A stretch of DNA of 64,000 nt from Streptomycetaceae bacterium (GCA_027483765.1 JAIXTW010000003.1:186001-250000), one strand, 5' to 3'; positions 22,895 through 32,579 are shown, counted from the first letter of the stretch. Program-made: numbers and translations. Notes: generated by a model from the letters alone, not told the origin.

Positions 22895-23068
22895 TCAGAC
22901 CTCTAGAACCTGACGGCGGTTATAAGTGCCACATGTAGGGCAGGCAACGTGATTGAGCTTTGGTTGCTGACACTGTGGGCATGTTGAAAGGGCCGCTGCA
23001 GTTGTCTTCCACATGCTTCGACGTGAACGTGTCTTTGAACGAGACATTTTTCGCTTTGGTACTGGCAC
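22895..23068 (-). CDS. rpmF: 50S ribosomal protein L32
   Basis: GTG start: VPVPKRKMSRSKTRSRRSMWKTTAAALSTCPQCQQPKLNHVACPTCGTYNRRQVLEV; below the track length cut-off. Confidence 0.96.
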   Translation of the reverse strand: MPVPKRKMSRSKTRSRRSMWKTTAAALSTCPQCQQPKLNHVACPTCGTYNRRQVLEV

Positions 23069-23112
23069 GGTAATCGTCCTTAATCTTGATGAAATCCAGC
23101 GCTTAGTATCGC

Positions 23113-23691
23113 CTATTTGTCAGAATTGCCAAAATCCACGCCTCCGAGGCCAGACCAGCGGGCATCGATGACTTCGTGGGCATGGTCTTCGGGAAGGGAT
23201 TCCCACTTCTCCCCGCAGTCGGGGCAGAGCCCCAGGCACTCTTCGGAACAGAGCGGATTCACCGGCAGCGTCAGAATAATTGCATCAATAATCGGAATCT
23301 CAAGGTTCATGAGATCGCCTTCCATCTGCAACTCTTCCACATCATCTAAATCAATCTCGTCGTCATCGCGCTTCTTCTTGCGTCCTTTTTCATTTGTCGC
23401 TTCGTAACGGTAGAGCTCCTGAATCTTGCGATCAATGACCATTTCAACCGGATCTAGGCAACGAATGCATTCACCCTGAGCAACCGTATAAATTTCGGCG
23501 CTGACAAGAATTCCTTCTGTAACTGATTCCAAGCGCGCATCGACTTCAATGAGATCACCTTCTGGAACTGCAATGAGCGGTACACCGATGCGCACGTGCG
23601 CTGGAATATCGAGTTGATACTCCTTCATCTCTCCCGCGCGACGACCCAGCTCATAGGTATTGAGCAGAAACGGATTGGAGTGCTTTGTCAT
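23113..23691 (-). CDS. DUF177 (YceD-like) protein
   Basis: ECIRCLDPVEM and CSEECLGLCPDCGEKW; upstream of rpmF. Confidence 0.92.
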   Translation of the reverse strand: MTKHSNPFLLNTYELGRRAGEMKEYQLDIPAHVRIGVPLIAVPEGDLIEVDARLESVTEGILVSAEIYTVAQGECIRCLDPVEMVIDRKIQELYRYEATNEKGRKKKRDDDEIDLDDVEELQMEGDLMNLEIPIIDAIILTLPVNPLCSEECLGLCPDCGEKWESLPEDHAHEVIDARWSGLGGVDFGNSDK

Positions 23692-23712
23692 CTGAATGAG
23701 TAACTGTGAAAT

Positions 23713-24201
23713 CTAGCGCTCTGAATTGAGTTGAGACAGAACATCTTTGTCATCGGCGCCTTCGAGGCGCTCACGGCCACGTGCGACGGCATCTAAAGTC
23801 TTATTCAGAATTACTTCTAGCGTCGCAAGTCGACCATCGATATATGTCTCCACTTCCGCTCGCTCCTCGGCTGCAACTGAGCGAGCATCGTCAAGAATAC
23901 GCTGAGCTTCATCTCGTGCGGCTTGCACAATCGAAGTTTGTTCAATCATTCGAGCGACATCCTCGCGGGCTGTGGCAATCATCGCTTCAGCGCTGTTACG
24001 TCCTTCTTCAATAATCTGATCACGATCTTCGAGGATTCCTTCTGCGGTAATAAAATCGACTGGCAAATAGTCGCGTGCGTGATTAAGAATCTCCAGCATC
24101 TCTCCGCGATGAACAACACATGAGGCAGAAAGTGGAACACCACGCGCCTCCTCGACCATTGCAATCGCGGTGTTGAGCTTTTCAGTTGAATCCATCGTCA
24201 T
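23713..24201 (-). CDS. SepIVA/DivIVA-like coiled-coil cell-division protein
   Basis: Coiled-coil with SASCVVHRGEMLEIL N-terminus; synteny with coaD and DUF177 as in mycobacteria (inference). Confidence 0.65.
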   Translation of the reverse strand: MTMDSTEKLNTAIAMVEEARGVPLSASCVVHRGEMLEILNHARDYLPVDFITAEGILEDRDQIIEEGRNSAEAMIATAREDVARMIEQTSIVQAARDEAQRILDDARSVAAEERAEVETYIDGRLATLEVILNKTLDAVARGRERLEGADDKDVLSQLNSER

Positions 24202-24680
24202 TCTGATACCCCTACTCGTGCCTTGAGTGCTTCATTAACATTACCCGGAACCATCGACGATACATCGCCGCCAAAGTGAGCGAGCTCCTTAACAATTGAA
24301 GACGACAAAAATGAATGTGTGGGCGATGTAGCCATGAACATCGTTTCTACACCCGACGCTTGTGTGTGGACCTGAGCCATCTGCAACTCATAATCAAAAT
24401 CCGTGACAGCGCGTAAACCCTTGACTATCGCCTGCACATTGTTGTTTTTGCAATATTCAACTAGTAGCCCATCGCCGGTATCTACGCGAACGTTCTTAAA
24501 CTTGGCCACATTCTCTTCAATCATTTTCATCCGCTCTGCAATAGTAAATAGACCGGATTTCTTACGATTAACGAAGACCGCAACAATAACCTCATCAAAT
24601 TGGTGGCTTGCTCGTTCGATGATGTCTAGGTGCCCGAAGGTGATGGGATCAAATGACCCAGGACAGACGGCGCGCTTCAT
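24198..24680 (-). CDS. coaD: Pantetheine-phosphate adenylyltransferase
   Basis: AVCPGSFDPITFGHLDIIERA; VKGLRAVTDFDYELQMA. Confidence 0.97.
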   Translation of the reverse strand: MKRAVCPGSFDPITFGHLDIIERASHQFDEVIVAVFVNRKKSGLFTIAERMKMIEENVAKFKNVRVDTGDGLLVEYCKNNNVQAIVKGLRAVTDFDYELQMAQVHTQASGVETMFMATSPTHSFLSSSIVKELAHFGGDVSSMVPGNVNEALKARVGVSE

Positions 24681-24709
24681 AGTGCAAACGCTAGCAATGA
24701 ATCGATTTG

Positions 24710-25297
24710 TTATCCATTCTCCGCTGCAATAGGCGTGGGAGAACCATAGAAAATTGTTGCTTGGCCATAATTCTTTTCCCGAACTTGCTCGAGTCCATCT
24801 GGCCAGGAAATCTCGCGAACTCTACTGTTTCGTTCGACTGCAATGAGCGCCTGGGGATGCAAAAATCCACCAGAGACAAGAGCAATCAGTGTTTCAACAA
24901 CGTCAAGGTCATCAAGATCATAAGGCGGATCTACATAGATAAAGTGATACTGAATCTGCGCTCTATCTTGTAAAAATCGGTGCACTCCCATTGTGTACAA
25001 GTGAAATGTTCCGGAGCACTGGGCGCTCTTAATGTTTTCGTAGTTCTTCTCAATCGCCTGAGCAGCGGATTCATCTTTCTCAACTGCGTGAACGATTGAT
25101 GCCCCACGCGAAAGCGCCTCTAGCGCGATAGCTCCAGTTCCTGCGTATAAATCGAGAACGTGTAACCCATCAAAATCTCCAAATTCAGAGGCGAGTGTTG
25201 AGAAGAGCGCTTCCCGCGCTCGGTCTGAAGTAGGGCGTGTGGCGGATGCAACGGCATCAATATTCCGCCCCTTGGCCCGGCCGGCAATAATTCTCAT
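24710..25297 (-). CDS. rsmD: 16S rRNA (guanine966-N2)-methyltransferase
   Basis: MRIIAGRAKGR, PTSDRAREALFS, LDLYAGTGAIALEALSRGA, DPPYDL. Confidence 0.96.
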   Translation of the reverse strand: MRIIAGRAKGRNIDAVASATRPTSDRAREALFSTLASEFGDFDGLHVLDLYAGTGAIALEALSRGASIVHAVEKDESAAQAIEKNYENIKSAQCSGTFHLYTMGVHRFLQDRAQIQYHFIYVDPPYDLDDLDVVETLIALVSGGFLHPQALIAVERNSRVREISWPDGLEQVREKNYGQATIFYGSPTPIAAENG

Positions 25298-25299
25298 AG

Positions 25300-27465
25300 T
25301 TAAGCCTTATCTATAAATTCAGCAGCGGCATCTGCCTGTATCTGCGATAGCTCTGCTTCCAGCAGCGAATATTGTTTAATGTCTGCGCTGAGAATTCTAG
25401 TTGCATCCTCACGTGCCTGTTCAATCATTGATTCATCACGCAATACTCGCAGCAATCGAAGGTGTGAACGTGATCCGGACTGACTTGCTCCTAGTACATC
25501 TCCTTCGCGGCGCTGTTCTAGATCTATCCGTGAGAGTTCAAAACCATCGGTGGTACCAGCAACAGCATCTAACCTCTCCCGCGCTGAAGTTTCGGGCAGT
25601 GCTGAGGTGACGAGTAAGCACAATCCAGGCGAAGTTCCGCGGCCCACACGCCCGCGTAACTGGTGAAGTTGCGACACTCCAAATCGATCGGCATCCATAA
25701 TCACCATCACCGTAGCGTTGGGTACATCGACGCCAACTTCAATCACTGTAGTTGAAATCAAGACATCAATTTCTTTATTGCTAAATGCTCTCATCGTTGC
25801 ATCTTTTAGCTCCGCACTCTGTTTTCCATGTAATGGCGCTACTCGTAACCCTTGCAGCACACCACCGGCAAGCAGTGGGCCAAGATCTTCCACGGATGCA
25901 ATACTGGAAGAGCTCTCGCCCATCAGAAAATCGATATCCGCATCTTCGGAAGTTCCGGCAGCAATTCGTGGAGCGACAACATACGCCTGGTGCCCCTGTG
26001 AGACCTCTTCTCGAATTCGCTCCCAGGCGCGTTCTAAAAATCCTGGCTTTTCTAAGACGGGCACAACGTGAGTTGTAATTGGTTGTCTTCCTAACGGAAG
26101 CTCACGCAAAGTTGATACATCAAGATCTCCAAAAACAGTCATCGCCACGGTTCGCGGAATAGGTGTAGCGGTCATCACCAACAAATGCGGTGGAGTTACC
26201 GCTTTAGTTTTCAACGCATCGCGTTGCTCAACACCGAATCGGTGTTGCTCATCAACGACAATCAGACCCAAATCTTTAAACTCGACACTTTCGCCTAGCA
26301 GTGCATGTGTGCCAATAACTATTCCGGCCGAACCGGTTGCGGCTTGCGATAACGCTTCTTTTCGTGATGCCGCATTTTGTGATCCAGTAATAAGAGTCAC
26401 TTGCGTGGCCTTCTCTGCTCCACCCAACATTCCCCCGGCAGCAAGTTCGCCAAGTAACTTCTCAAAGGTGCGCAGATGTTGTGCTGCGAGAACTTCAGTT
26501 GGGGCAAGAAGTGCCGCCTGTCCGCGGTTATCAATCACAGTCAACATTGCACGCAGCGCAACAATCGTCTTTCCAGAACCAACCTCACCTTGGAGTAACC
26601 GATTCATGGGATGCGGTTGAGCAAGATCATTTTCAATTTCTTCCGATACCGCTCGCTGCCCAGCGGTAAGTTCGAAAGGAAGAGATTTATCGAACTCAGC
26701 CAATAAGCCACCTTCGCGCACTGGCCTGGCGACAGCATCGAGATTTTTTAACTCTTTGCGCCTAGTGAGCAGTAAAAGCTGTAATAGAAATGCTTCGTCA
26801 TAAGTAAGTCGCTCTCGCGCCTTCTCTGCTGCATCAAGATCGACTGGATTGTGTAGCTGCACCAGCGCTTGCTGCAAAGTCGGGTATCCATATTGCTCAC
26901 GGATTGATTCCGGTAGGAAATCTGGGACTTCATCCAGAGCGCCAATGGCAAGCTCAATACATTGGGCAATCTTCCAAGAAGGCATCTTCGAACTTGCGGG
27001 ATACATAGGAAGGTACTTGCCCGCGAAGCCTTCGACAGCGGCATCGACATCATTACCATCTGCGATTAGTTCATAATCAGGATGAGCGAGCTGACGTTTG
27101 CCGTTGAAAACACCAACTTTTCCCGCAAAGAGTCCTTGTTTGCCAACCTTCAAATCTTTTTCGCGCCATGCTTGATTGAAGAAGGTTAGAGATAACTTGG
27201 CAGTTCCATCTGTAACTATTACTTCCAGGATGTTGCCTTTTCTTCCTTGCAAACGACGGCTACTGGTGCTAAATACTTCAGCAAGGATTGTTACTTCGTC
27301 ACCTTCATTGAGTTCTGAAATATCTGAAAGCTCGCCACGTACCAAATATCGTCGAGGGTAGTGATGTAGTAAATCGCCCACGGTGACGTAGCCGTAAAGG
27401 TCTCGTAATACTTTTGTTGTGCGATCCCCGAGCACTCCAACAAGTTTTGAGTCCAGGGTTGCCAT
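25300..27465 (-). CDS. recG: ATP-dependent DNA helicase RecG
   Basis: LLQGEVGSGKT, DEQHRFGVEQR, MTATPIPRT, QLRGRVGRG; exact start uncertain (track 27492). Confidence 0.95.
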   Translation of the reverse strand: MATLDSKLVGVLGDRTTKVLRDLYGYVTVGDLLHHYPRRYLVRGELSDISELNEGDEVTILAEVFSTSSRRLQGRKGNILEVIVTDGTAKLSLTFFNQAWREKDLKVGKQGLFAGKVGVFNGKRQLAHPDYELIADGNDVDAAVEGFAGKYLPMYPASSKMPSWKIAQCIELAIGALDEVPDFLPESIREQYGYPTLQQALVQLHNPVDLDAAEKARERLTYDEAFLLQLLLLTRRKELKNLDAVARPVREGGLLAEFDKSLPFELTAGQRAVSEEIENDLAQPHPMNRLLQGEVGSGKTIVALRAMLTVIDNRGQAALLAPTEVLAAQHLRTFEKLLGELAAGGMLGGAEKATQVTLITGSQNAASRKEALSQAATGSAGIVIGTHALLGESVEFKDLGLIVVDEQHRFGVEQRDALKTKAVTPPHLLVMTATPIPRTVAMTVFGDLDVSTLRELPLGRQPITTHVVPVLEKPGFLERAWERIREEVSQGHQAYVVAPRIAAGTSEDADIDFLMGESSSSIASVEDLGPLLAGGVLQGLRVAPLHGKQSAELKDATMRAFSNKEIDVLISTTVIEVGVDVPNATVMVIMDADRFGVSQLHQLRGRVGRGTSPGLCLLVTSALPETSARERLDAVAGTTDGFELSRIDLEQRREGDVLGASQSGSRSHLRLLRVLRDESMIEQAREDATRILSADIKQYSLLEAELSQIQADAAAEFIDKA

Positions 27466-27616
27466 GGCCACATTCTCTCGCCTTGGTTGCAATACGCCTT
27501 GCTTTGAGAGTGCGTGCTTTGAGCATAAATTTCACCGGATTCGCCCAAAGCGGCCCCTCTTGCTACCCTTACGCCCTGTTCGATTACGAGCGTTTAATCT
27601 AGAAGGAGAACCACCC

Positions 27617-27802
27617 ATGGCATCTTCATGCGACATCTGTGGCAAGGGACCAAGCTTTGGCAATAACGTTTCACACTCACAGGTGAAGACACGTCGCCGT
27701 TGGAATCCAAATATTCAGCGCGTTAAGACTTTGGTAGGCGGATCATCAAAGCGTCAGAACGTATGTACTTCATGCCTCAAGGCAGGCAAAGTCACCCGCT
27801 AG
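27617..27802 (+). CDS. rpmB: 50S ribosomal protein L28
   Basis: MASSCDICGKGPSFGNNVSHSQVKTRRRWNPNIQ; AAGGAGAA SD upstream; start refined from track 27419. Confidence 0.96.
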   Translation: MASSCDICGKGPSFGNNVSHSQVKTRRRWNPNIQRVKTLVGGSSKRQNVCTSCLKAGKVTR

Positions 27803-27838
27803 TCGGTCACCCGCTAGTCGGTTACTCGCTAACTATTC

Positions 27839-28753
27839 TTAATTGAAATGGCTCCAGGAAACTGGGGCCTTTTTCATTTCTACCCCGGAAATACCTGAAC
27901 CAGCGACCACTTTTCCAATCTTTATTCCCGGTAAATCTTTTCCGGTGGCAAGAAATACATGATCTTCACCGCCGCCTAGCACCCAGCTCCAGATATCAGT
28001 ATCAGTCAATGTGGCTAGTGAGAGTAACTCGGCAAACTCAGGTACCGATTCAATGAGCGCGGTATCGAGGTTGAGGCAGATGCCCGATGCTGCGGCCAAC
28101 TGCTGACCTTGAACGAGTAAAGAATCGCTGATGTCACACATCGCAGTTGCGCTACTAAAATCTAGATTGTAATCAAGAGTAGGTGCAGAGAATTCTGCGA
28201 CCGCCTTTTTTGCTACTTCCCCTGAGACAGGGGTCCCTTTCGAAAGTAGTGCAAGACCTGCAGCAGACCATCCGGGAAGAGATGAGATGAAAAGATCATC
28301 TCCGGAGCGGGCGCCACTTCGCAAAATAGGAGTATCGCAATGACCGACTGCGGTCATAGCAATTGCGATTACTGATGATCGAGTGATGTCTCCGCCAACA
28401 ATAAGTGCACCAACTCGGTCTGCCTCAGATTTCATGCCGAGCGCTAGCTGTTCAATCCACAGTAAATCTTCTGCGCCAGTGAGCGTGACCGCGGCTACTA
28501 GATAGTCACATCTGGCTCCCATAGAGAGAACATCAGCAAGATTTGCTGCCGTAATTTTTCGGCCAATATCAAAAGCTGATGACCATTCGGTTCGAAAGTG
28601 CACTCCGGCCACAGCAACATCGGTGGTGATCACTTGCTTTGGGGCGCCCTGGATAACTGCAGCATCGTCGCCAATTCCGACAATCAGACGAGAATCTGAG
28701 GTTGCGAAAACTTTCTGTAAGAGCGCAATCACTTCTGCTTCGCTAAACCCCAT
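27839..28753 (-). CDS. thiL: Thiamine-monophosphate kinase
   Basis: VGIGDDAAVI, TTDVAVAGVHFRTEW, VGGDITRS; start refined to ATG 28753 (TAGGCT box 7 nt upstream). Confidence 0.93.
   Translation of the reverse strand: MGFSEAEVIALLQKVFATSDSRLIVGIGDDAAVIQGAPKQVITTDVAVAGVHFRTEWSSAFDIGRKITAANLADVLSMGARCDYLVAAVTLTGAEDLLWIEQLALGMKSEADRVGALIVGGDITRSSVIAIAMTAVGHCDTPILRSGARSGDDLFISSLPGWSAAGLALLSKGTPVSGEVAKKAVAEFSAPTLDYNLDFSSATAMCDISDSLLVQGQQLAAASGICLNLDTALIESVPEFAELLSLATLTDTDIWSWVLGGGEDHVFLATGKDLPGIKIGKVVAGSGISGVEMKKAPVSWSHFN
27850..27874 (+). terminator. Rho-independent terminator of rpmB, embedded in the 3' end of thiL
   Basis: GGCTCCAG-GAAA-CTGGGGCC-TTTTT: 8-bp stem with one G-U pair, GNRA loop, T5. 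Confidence 0.75.
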
Positions 28754-28806
28754 AGCCATAAGCCTATGACATGAGATAACGTTAGGGCGAAGCGAAAGGA
28801 ACTCAC

Positions 28807-29040
28807 ATGTCAGTACAGGCTTACATTTTGATTCAAACTGAGGTTGGCAAGGCATCTTCTGTTGCTAACGCCATCAAGGCGATTTCAGGAGTTTCACTCG
28901 CTGAAGGCGTTACTGGTCCTTACGACGTGATTATGCGTGCCGAAGCGCCATCAATGGAAGATTTTGGTCGTGCAATTTTGTCCAAGGTGCAAGCGGTGCC
29001 AGGAATTACTCGCACACTCACCTGCCCAGTGACGAATTAA
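28807..29040 (+). CDS. Stand-alone Lrp/AsnC ligand-binding (RAM) domain protein
   Basis: MSVQAYILIQTEVGKASSVANAIKAISGVSLAEGVTGPYDVIMRAEA; 77 aa, no HTH. Confidence 0.88.
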   Translation: MSVQAYILIQTEVGKASSVANAIKAISGVSLAEGVTGPYDVIMRAEAPSMEDFGRAILSKVQAVPGITRTLTCPVTN

Positions 29041-29051
29041 GCTAGAACTAA

Positions 29052-30119
29052 TTAATTACCGAGTACTCCGTTTGTGCGCTTTTCTGCGCCCTGCAATAGA
29101 TGAGTAATTACCTCTGAATAACTAATCCCTGTGGCTGCCCACATCTTTGGAAAAACCGAGGTCGCGGTAAATCCAGGCATTGTGTTGAGTTCGTTGATTA
29201 TTACTTCACCCGACTCAGTGAGGAAGAAATCAACTCTTGCCAGCCCAGAACAACCAAGTGCTCTAAATGCCTGGATTGCAGATACGCGAATTTTATCTGC
29301 AGCCGCCTGATTGATAGCTGCAGGCAGTTCAATCGAGGTTGCGCCATCTAGATACTTCGCTTCAAAATCATAGAACTCAAATTTAGAATCAATTAGAATT
29401 TTGCCGACAACTGAGGCTTGTGGAACTCCGGCAATTTCCAAGATTGCGCACTCAATTTCAGAACCCACGATTGCTTTTTCTACCATCGCTTTAGAATCAA
29501 AGCTATGCGCTTCAGCAATCGCCGCAGCTAGCTGGGCTTCGGACTTGACCTTTGTTGTTCCGCGAGAAGATCCACCACGTGCAGGCTTTACAAACACTGG
29601 ATAGCCGAGCGCTGATATCGATTTAGTAATTGTGTCGCTATCACTCTTCCACTCTGCTGCTTTAACAACTAAACCCGGCGCAGTTGCGATACCGTGCGCT
29701 GCGAATATCGGCTTTGCAAAAGATTTATCCATTGCAACGGCAGAGGCAAGAACTCCCGCGCCTACGTAGGCAATATCTGCCATCTCAAGAAGACCTTGAA
29801 TCGTTCCATCTTCACCATATGGCCCGTGCAACAACGGAAAGACAATGTCAATCTTGAGATCTTTTCCTTCACATGAAAATCCCGCAACATCAGCGATGAC
29901 AGCTGGCGCATCCGTTGGAACGGTAGGCAGAACTCCATTTTCGATTGTCATGGTGTGATCTGTGGGAATAAGAACCCAGGCACCAGTTTTGGTAATTCCA
30001 ATCAAGACGGGTTCGTAGGCGCTGCGATCGATTGCGGCCAGGACTCCCCCAGCGGAGATGCAAGAGATTTCGTGCTCGCTACTGCGCCCGCCGCAGATGA
30101 TTGCTACACGTTGTGTCAT
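29052..30119 (-). CDS. ddl: D-alanine--D-alanine ligase
   Basis: ICGGRSSEHEISCISA, HGPYGEDGTIQG, NELNTMPGFT. Confidence 0.96.
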   Translation of the reverse strand: MTQRVAIICGGRSSEHEISCISAGGVLAAIDRSAYEPVLIGITKTGAWVLIPTDHTMTIENGVLPTVPTDAPAVIADVAGFSCEGKDLKIDIVFPLLHGPYGEDGTIQGLLEMADIAYVGAGVLASAVAMDKSFAKPIFAAHGIATAPGLVVKAAEWKSDSDTITKSISALGYPVFVKPARGGSSRGTTKVKSEAQLAAAIAEAHSFDSKAMVEKAIVGSEIECAILEIAGVPQASVVGKILIDSKFEFYDFEAKYLDGATSIELPAAINQAAADKIRVSAIQAFRALGCSGLARVDFFLTESGEVIINELNTMPGFTATSVFPKMWAATGISYSEVITHLLQGAEKRTNGVLGN

Positions 30120-31117
30120 CGAATGAAGTTCTCAGCTTTAGTGGTGATCTCCATCAGTCTCTGTAAGGCATCTTCAGGTGAGAGTTTTTCGCTGACAATG
30201 TCAGCTACCGCTTCAATCACAGGAACTTCGATACCCACTCTGTGTGCAATTTCCAATACCGCACTCGAAGAAGCAACGCCCTCAACCGTTTTAATCATCT
30301 GGGTGCGAGCAGCGCTCATTGATCCGGTGCGACCAATTACCTCACCGAAAGTTCTGTTTCGCGAAAGCGGCGAGCCACAACTAGCAACGAGATCTCCCAT
30401 ACCCGCCAATCCTGCTGCAGATAATGGATCTGAACCATGTGCTGCGCATAGCCGAGCAACTTCATTCAGCCCGCGAGTAATAAGCATTGCTTGAGTGTTT
30501 TCGCCATAACCCATACCGATTGAAAGCCCAACAGCAAGTGCAATCACACTTTTGATTGCGCCAGCTAGTTCGCAACCCATGACATCGGTAGATGTATAGA
30601 CGCGATAGTACGGAGTACGAAATAAATCTCTAATTTGATCAGCTAGCCCTTGCGTCGCTGCTGCCGCTACCGCACCAGCTGGTTGGCGCAAGACAAGTTC
30701 ATCGGCCAAATTCGGGCCGGTGATAATTGCAATTTTATGTACGCCAATGACATCTTCGATTACTTCGGTCATGCGAAGTTGCGTGCTTATTTCAATACCT
30801 TTAAGCGTGCTTACGATGATGCAGTCGGCTGGAAAGCGATCTTTCCAGTCTTCAAGTGTTGCGCGAATTTGTTGGGCAGGGATAGCAAGAACATATGTTG
30901 TCGAGAAGGCGAATGCATCATCCAAGCTTGTGGTCGCGATAATGGAATCAGGAAGAATGTGATCGCCGAGGTACTTAACGTTGGTATGCGAGGTCGAAAT
31001 TTCTGCAATTACTGAATCGCTGCGGCCCCACAATAGAACCTCATTGCCAGCATCACTTAACACCTGCGCCATAGTTGAACCCCATGCGCCTGCACCAAAA
31101 ACTGTTACTTTCTTCAT
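30116..31117 (-). CDS. gpsA: Glycerol-3-phosphate dehydrogenase [NAD(P)+]
   Basis: VFGAGAWGSTMAQVLSDAG; STLKGIE; AGMGDLVASC. Confidence 0.96.
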   Translation of the reverse strand: MKKVTVFGAGAWGSTMAQVLSDAGNEVLLWGRSDSVIAEISTSHTNVKYLGDHILPDSIIATTSLDDAFAFSTTYVLAIPAQQIRATLEDWKDRFPADCIIVSTLKGIEISTQLRMTEVIEDVIGVHKIAIITGPNLADELVLRQPAGAVAAAATQGLADQIRDLFRTPYYRVYTSTDVMGCELAGAIKSVIALAVGLSIGMGYGENTQAMLITRGLNEVARLCAAHGSDPLSAAGLAGMGDLVASCGSPLSRNRTFGEVIGRTGSMSAARTQMIKTVEGVASSSAVLEIAHRVGIEVPVIEAVADIVSEKLSPEDALQRLMEITTKAENFIR

Positions 31118-31893
31118 GCTCTCTTCTTCTTAAAGTTACCTATTCGCGGAAGATCGGACGTGTGCGGGTCAAAGATTACTTCAGGTCGCTTCTCACCACG
31201 AATATCTTCTAAGAGAAGGGTAATTTCTCGCATAATCTGCGCTGTGGCATCAATCAGGGCCTGCGGATCCTCATGTTTACCTTTCCAAGGCGAGAGGTCA
31301 ACCGGCTTACCGGCCCGAACGATGATTGTCTTTCGAGGAAAGAGGGATATTTTTTTACTGTAATTCGGAACCACGAGTTGCGATCCCCATTGAGCAACTG
31401 GAATCACTGGCGTATCGGTCTCAAGTGCTAAGCGCGCGCACCCAGTCTTAGCAACCATCGGCCACATATCGGTATCGCGCGTGAGTGTGCCTTCTGGATA
31501 GACCCCGAGCATGTGTCCAGATTCCAAGAGAATTTTTGCGTGGTCGACCGCTTTCTTGGCATCGGATGTTTCGCGCTCAACTGGAATCTGACCTGCAGCT
31601 AAAAGAATTCTGCCAATCACGGGAACTCTAAAAATATTAGCTTTACCTAGGTATCGCGGTGCGCGACCATTACGGTAGAGAAAGTGTGAGAAGACCAGCA
31701 CATCAAGGTAAGACATGTGATTGCTGGCGACGATAACTCGTCCTTGTGTTGGAATATTCTGTGCACCTTTCCAATCTCGACTCATGAATAGATTGAAAAT
31801 TGGGATAAGAATTGCGGAACAGATCTTGAAGGTGCGATTTGTACCGAGTGGGTAACCATCTGGCGGGGCGTAAGAAACTTTGAACTCAGCCAT
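31114..31893 (-). CDS. plsC: 1-acyl-sn-glycerol-3-phosphate acyltransferase
   Basis: ASNHMSYLDVLVF (NHxSxxD) and YPEGTLTRD. Confidence 0.92.
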   Translation of the reverse strand: MAEFKVSYAPPDGYPLGTNRTFKICSAILIPIFNLFMSRDWKGAQNIPTQGRVIVASNHMSYLDVLVFSHFLYRNGRAPRYLGKANIFRVPVIGRILLAAGQIPVERETSDAKKAVDHAKILLESGHMLGVYPEGTLTRDTDMWPMVAKTGCARLALETDTPVIPVAQWGSQLVVPNYSKKISLFPRKTIIVRAGKPVDLSPWKGKHEDPQALIDATAQIMREITLLLEDIRGEKRPEVIFDPHTSDLPRIGNFKKKRA

Positions 31894-31917
31894 GCACTAA
31901 ATACTATCCGGGAAAGC

Positions 31918-31952
31918 AAAAAGGAGCCCTGCTTTAGCAAGGCTCCTTTTTG
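31918..31952 (-). terminator. Rho-independent (bidirectional-looking) terminator downstream of hup
   Basis: AAAAAGGAGCC ctgctttagcaa GGCTCCTTTTT perfect stem with T-run on both strands. Confidence 0.85.
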
Positions 31953-31968
31953 AGAAAAGAGTTAAGAA

Positions 31969-32430
31969 TTAACGCTTCTTAGCTGCCTTTTTTACAACCT
32001 TCTTCTTTGCTGGAGCCTTCTTAGCGACCTTCTTCTTCGCTACTGGCTTCTTCTTTGCTGGAGCCTTCTTGGCAGCCTTCTTTGGTGCTGCCTTCTTAGC
32101 TACTGGCTTTGCAACTGCCTTTACTTCTGGCTTAGGTGCTGGACCAAGCTTGCGATCTCCAGCGATGATTTCCTTAAGTGCCTTTGCAGGAAGGAAACGT
32201 GCCTTCTTCGATGCCTTAATCTTGATTGTTTCGCCTGTGAATGGGTTACGTCCCATACGTGCCTTGCGATCAACCTTCTTAAACTTTCCGAAATCGTTGA
32301 TCATGACATCGTTACCGGCTGACATGTTGCGAACGATTGTGTCAAAAACTACATCTACAGCGTGAGCTGCATCTTTCTTGCTGCCGTTGAAGTGTGGGGC
32401 CAACGCAGCGATGAACTGGGCCTTATTCAT
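31969..32430 (-). CDS. hup: HU-family histone-like protein with Lys/Ala-rich C-terminal tail
   Basis: MNKAQFIAALAPHFNGSKKDAAHAVD...GRNPFTGETIKIKASKKARFLPAKALKE + AAKKAPAKKK repeats. Confidence 0.96.
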   Translation of the reverse strand: MNKAQFIAALAPHFNGSKKDAAHAVDVVFDTIVRNMSAGNDVMINDFGKFKKVDRKARMGRNPFTGETIKIKASKKARFLPAKALKEIIAGDRKLGPAPKPEVKAVAKPVAKKAAPKKAAKKAPAKKKPVAKKKVAKKAPAKKKVVKKAAKKR

Positions 32431-32579
32431 TCAGTTTCCCCTTAATGTGGAAGTTTTACGCTTAAATGATTAAGCATTTGCCTAACTGCGTAAAACATAA
32501 ACCTATTCATGGGGTGAGAGCGTTATTAACGTGCGCGTGTCGCAACGATTTATTTCCAGAAAATTTGCATTTTTATGCG

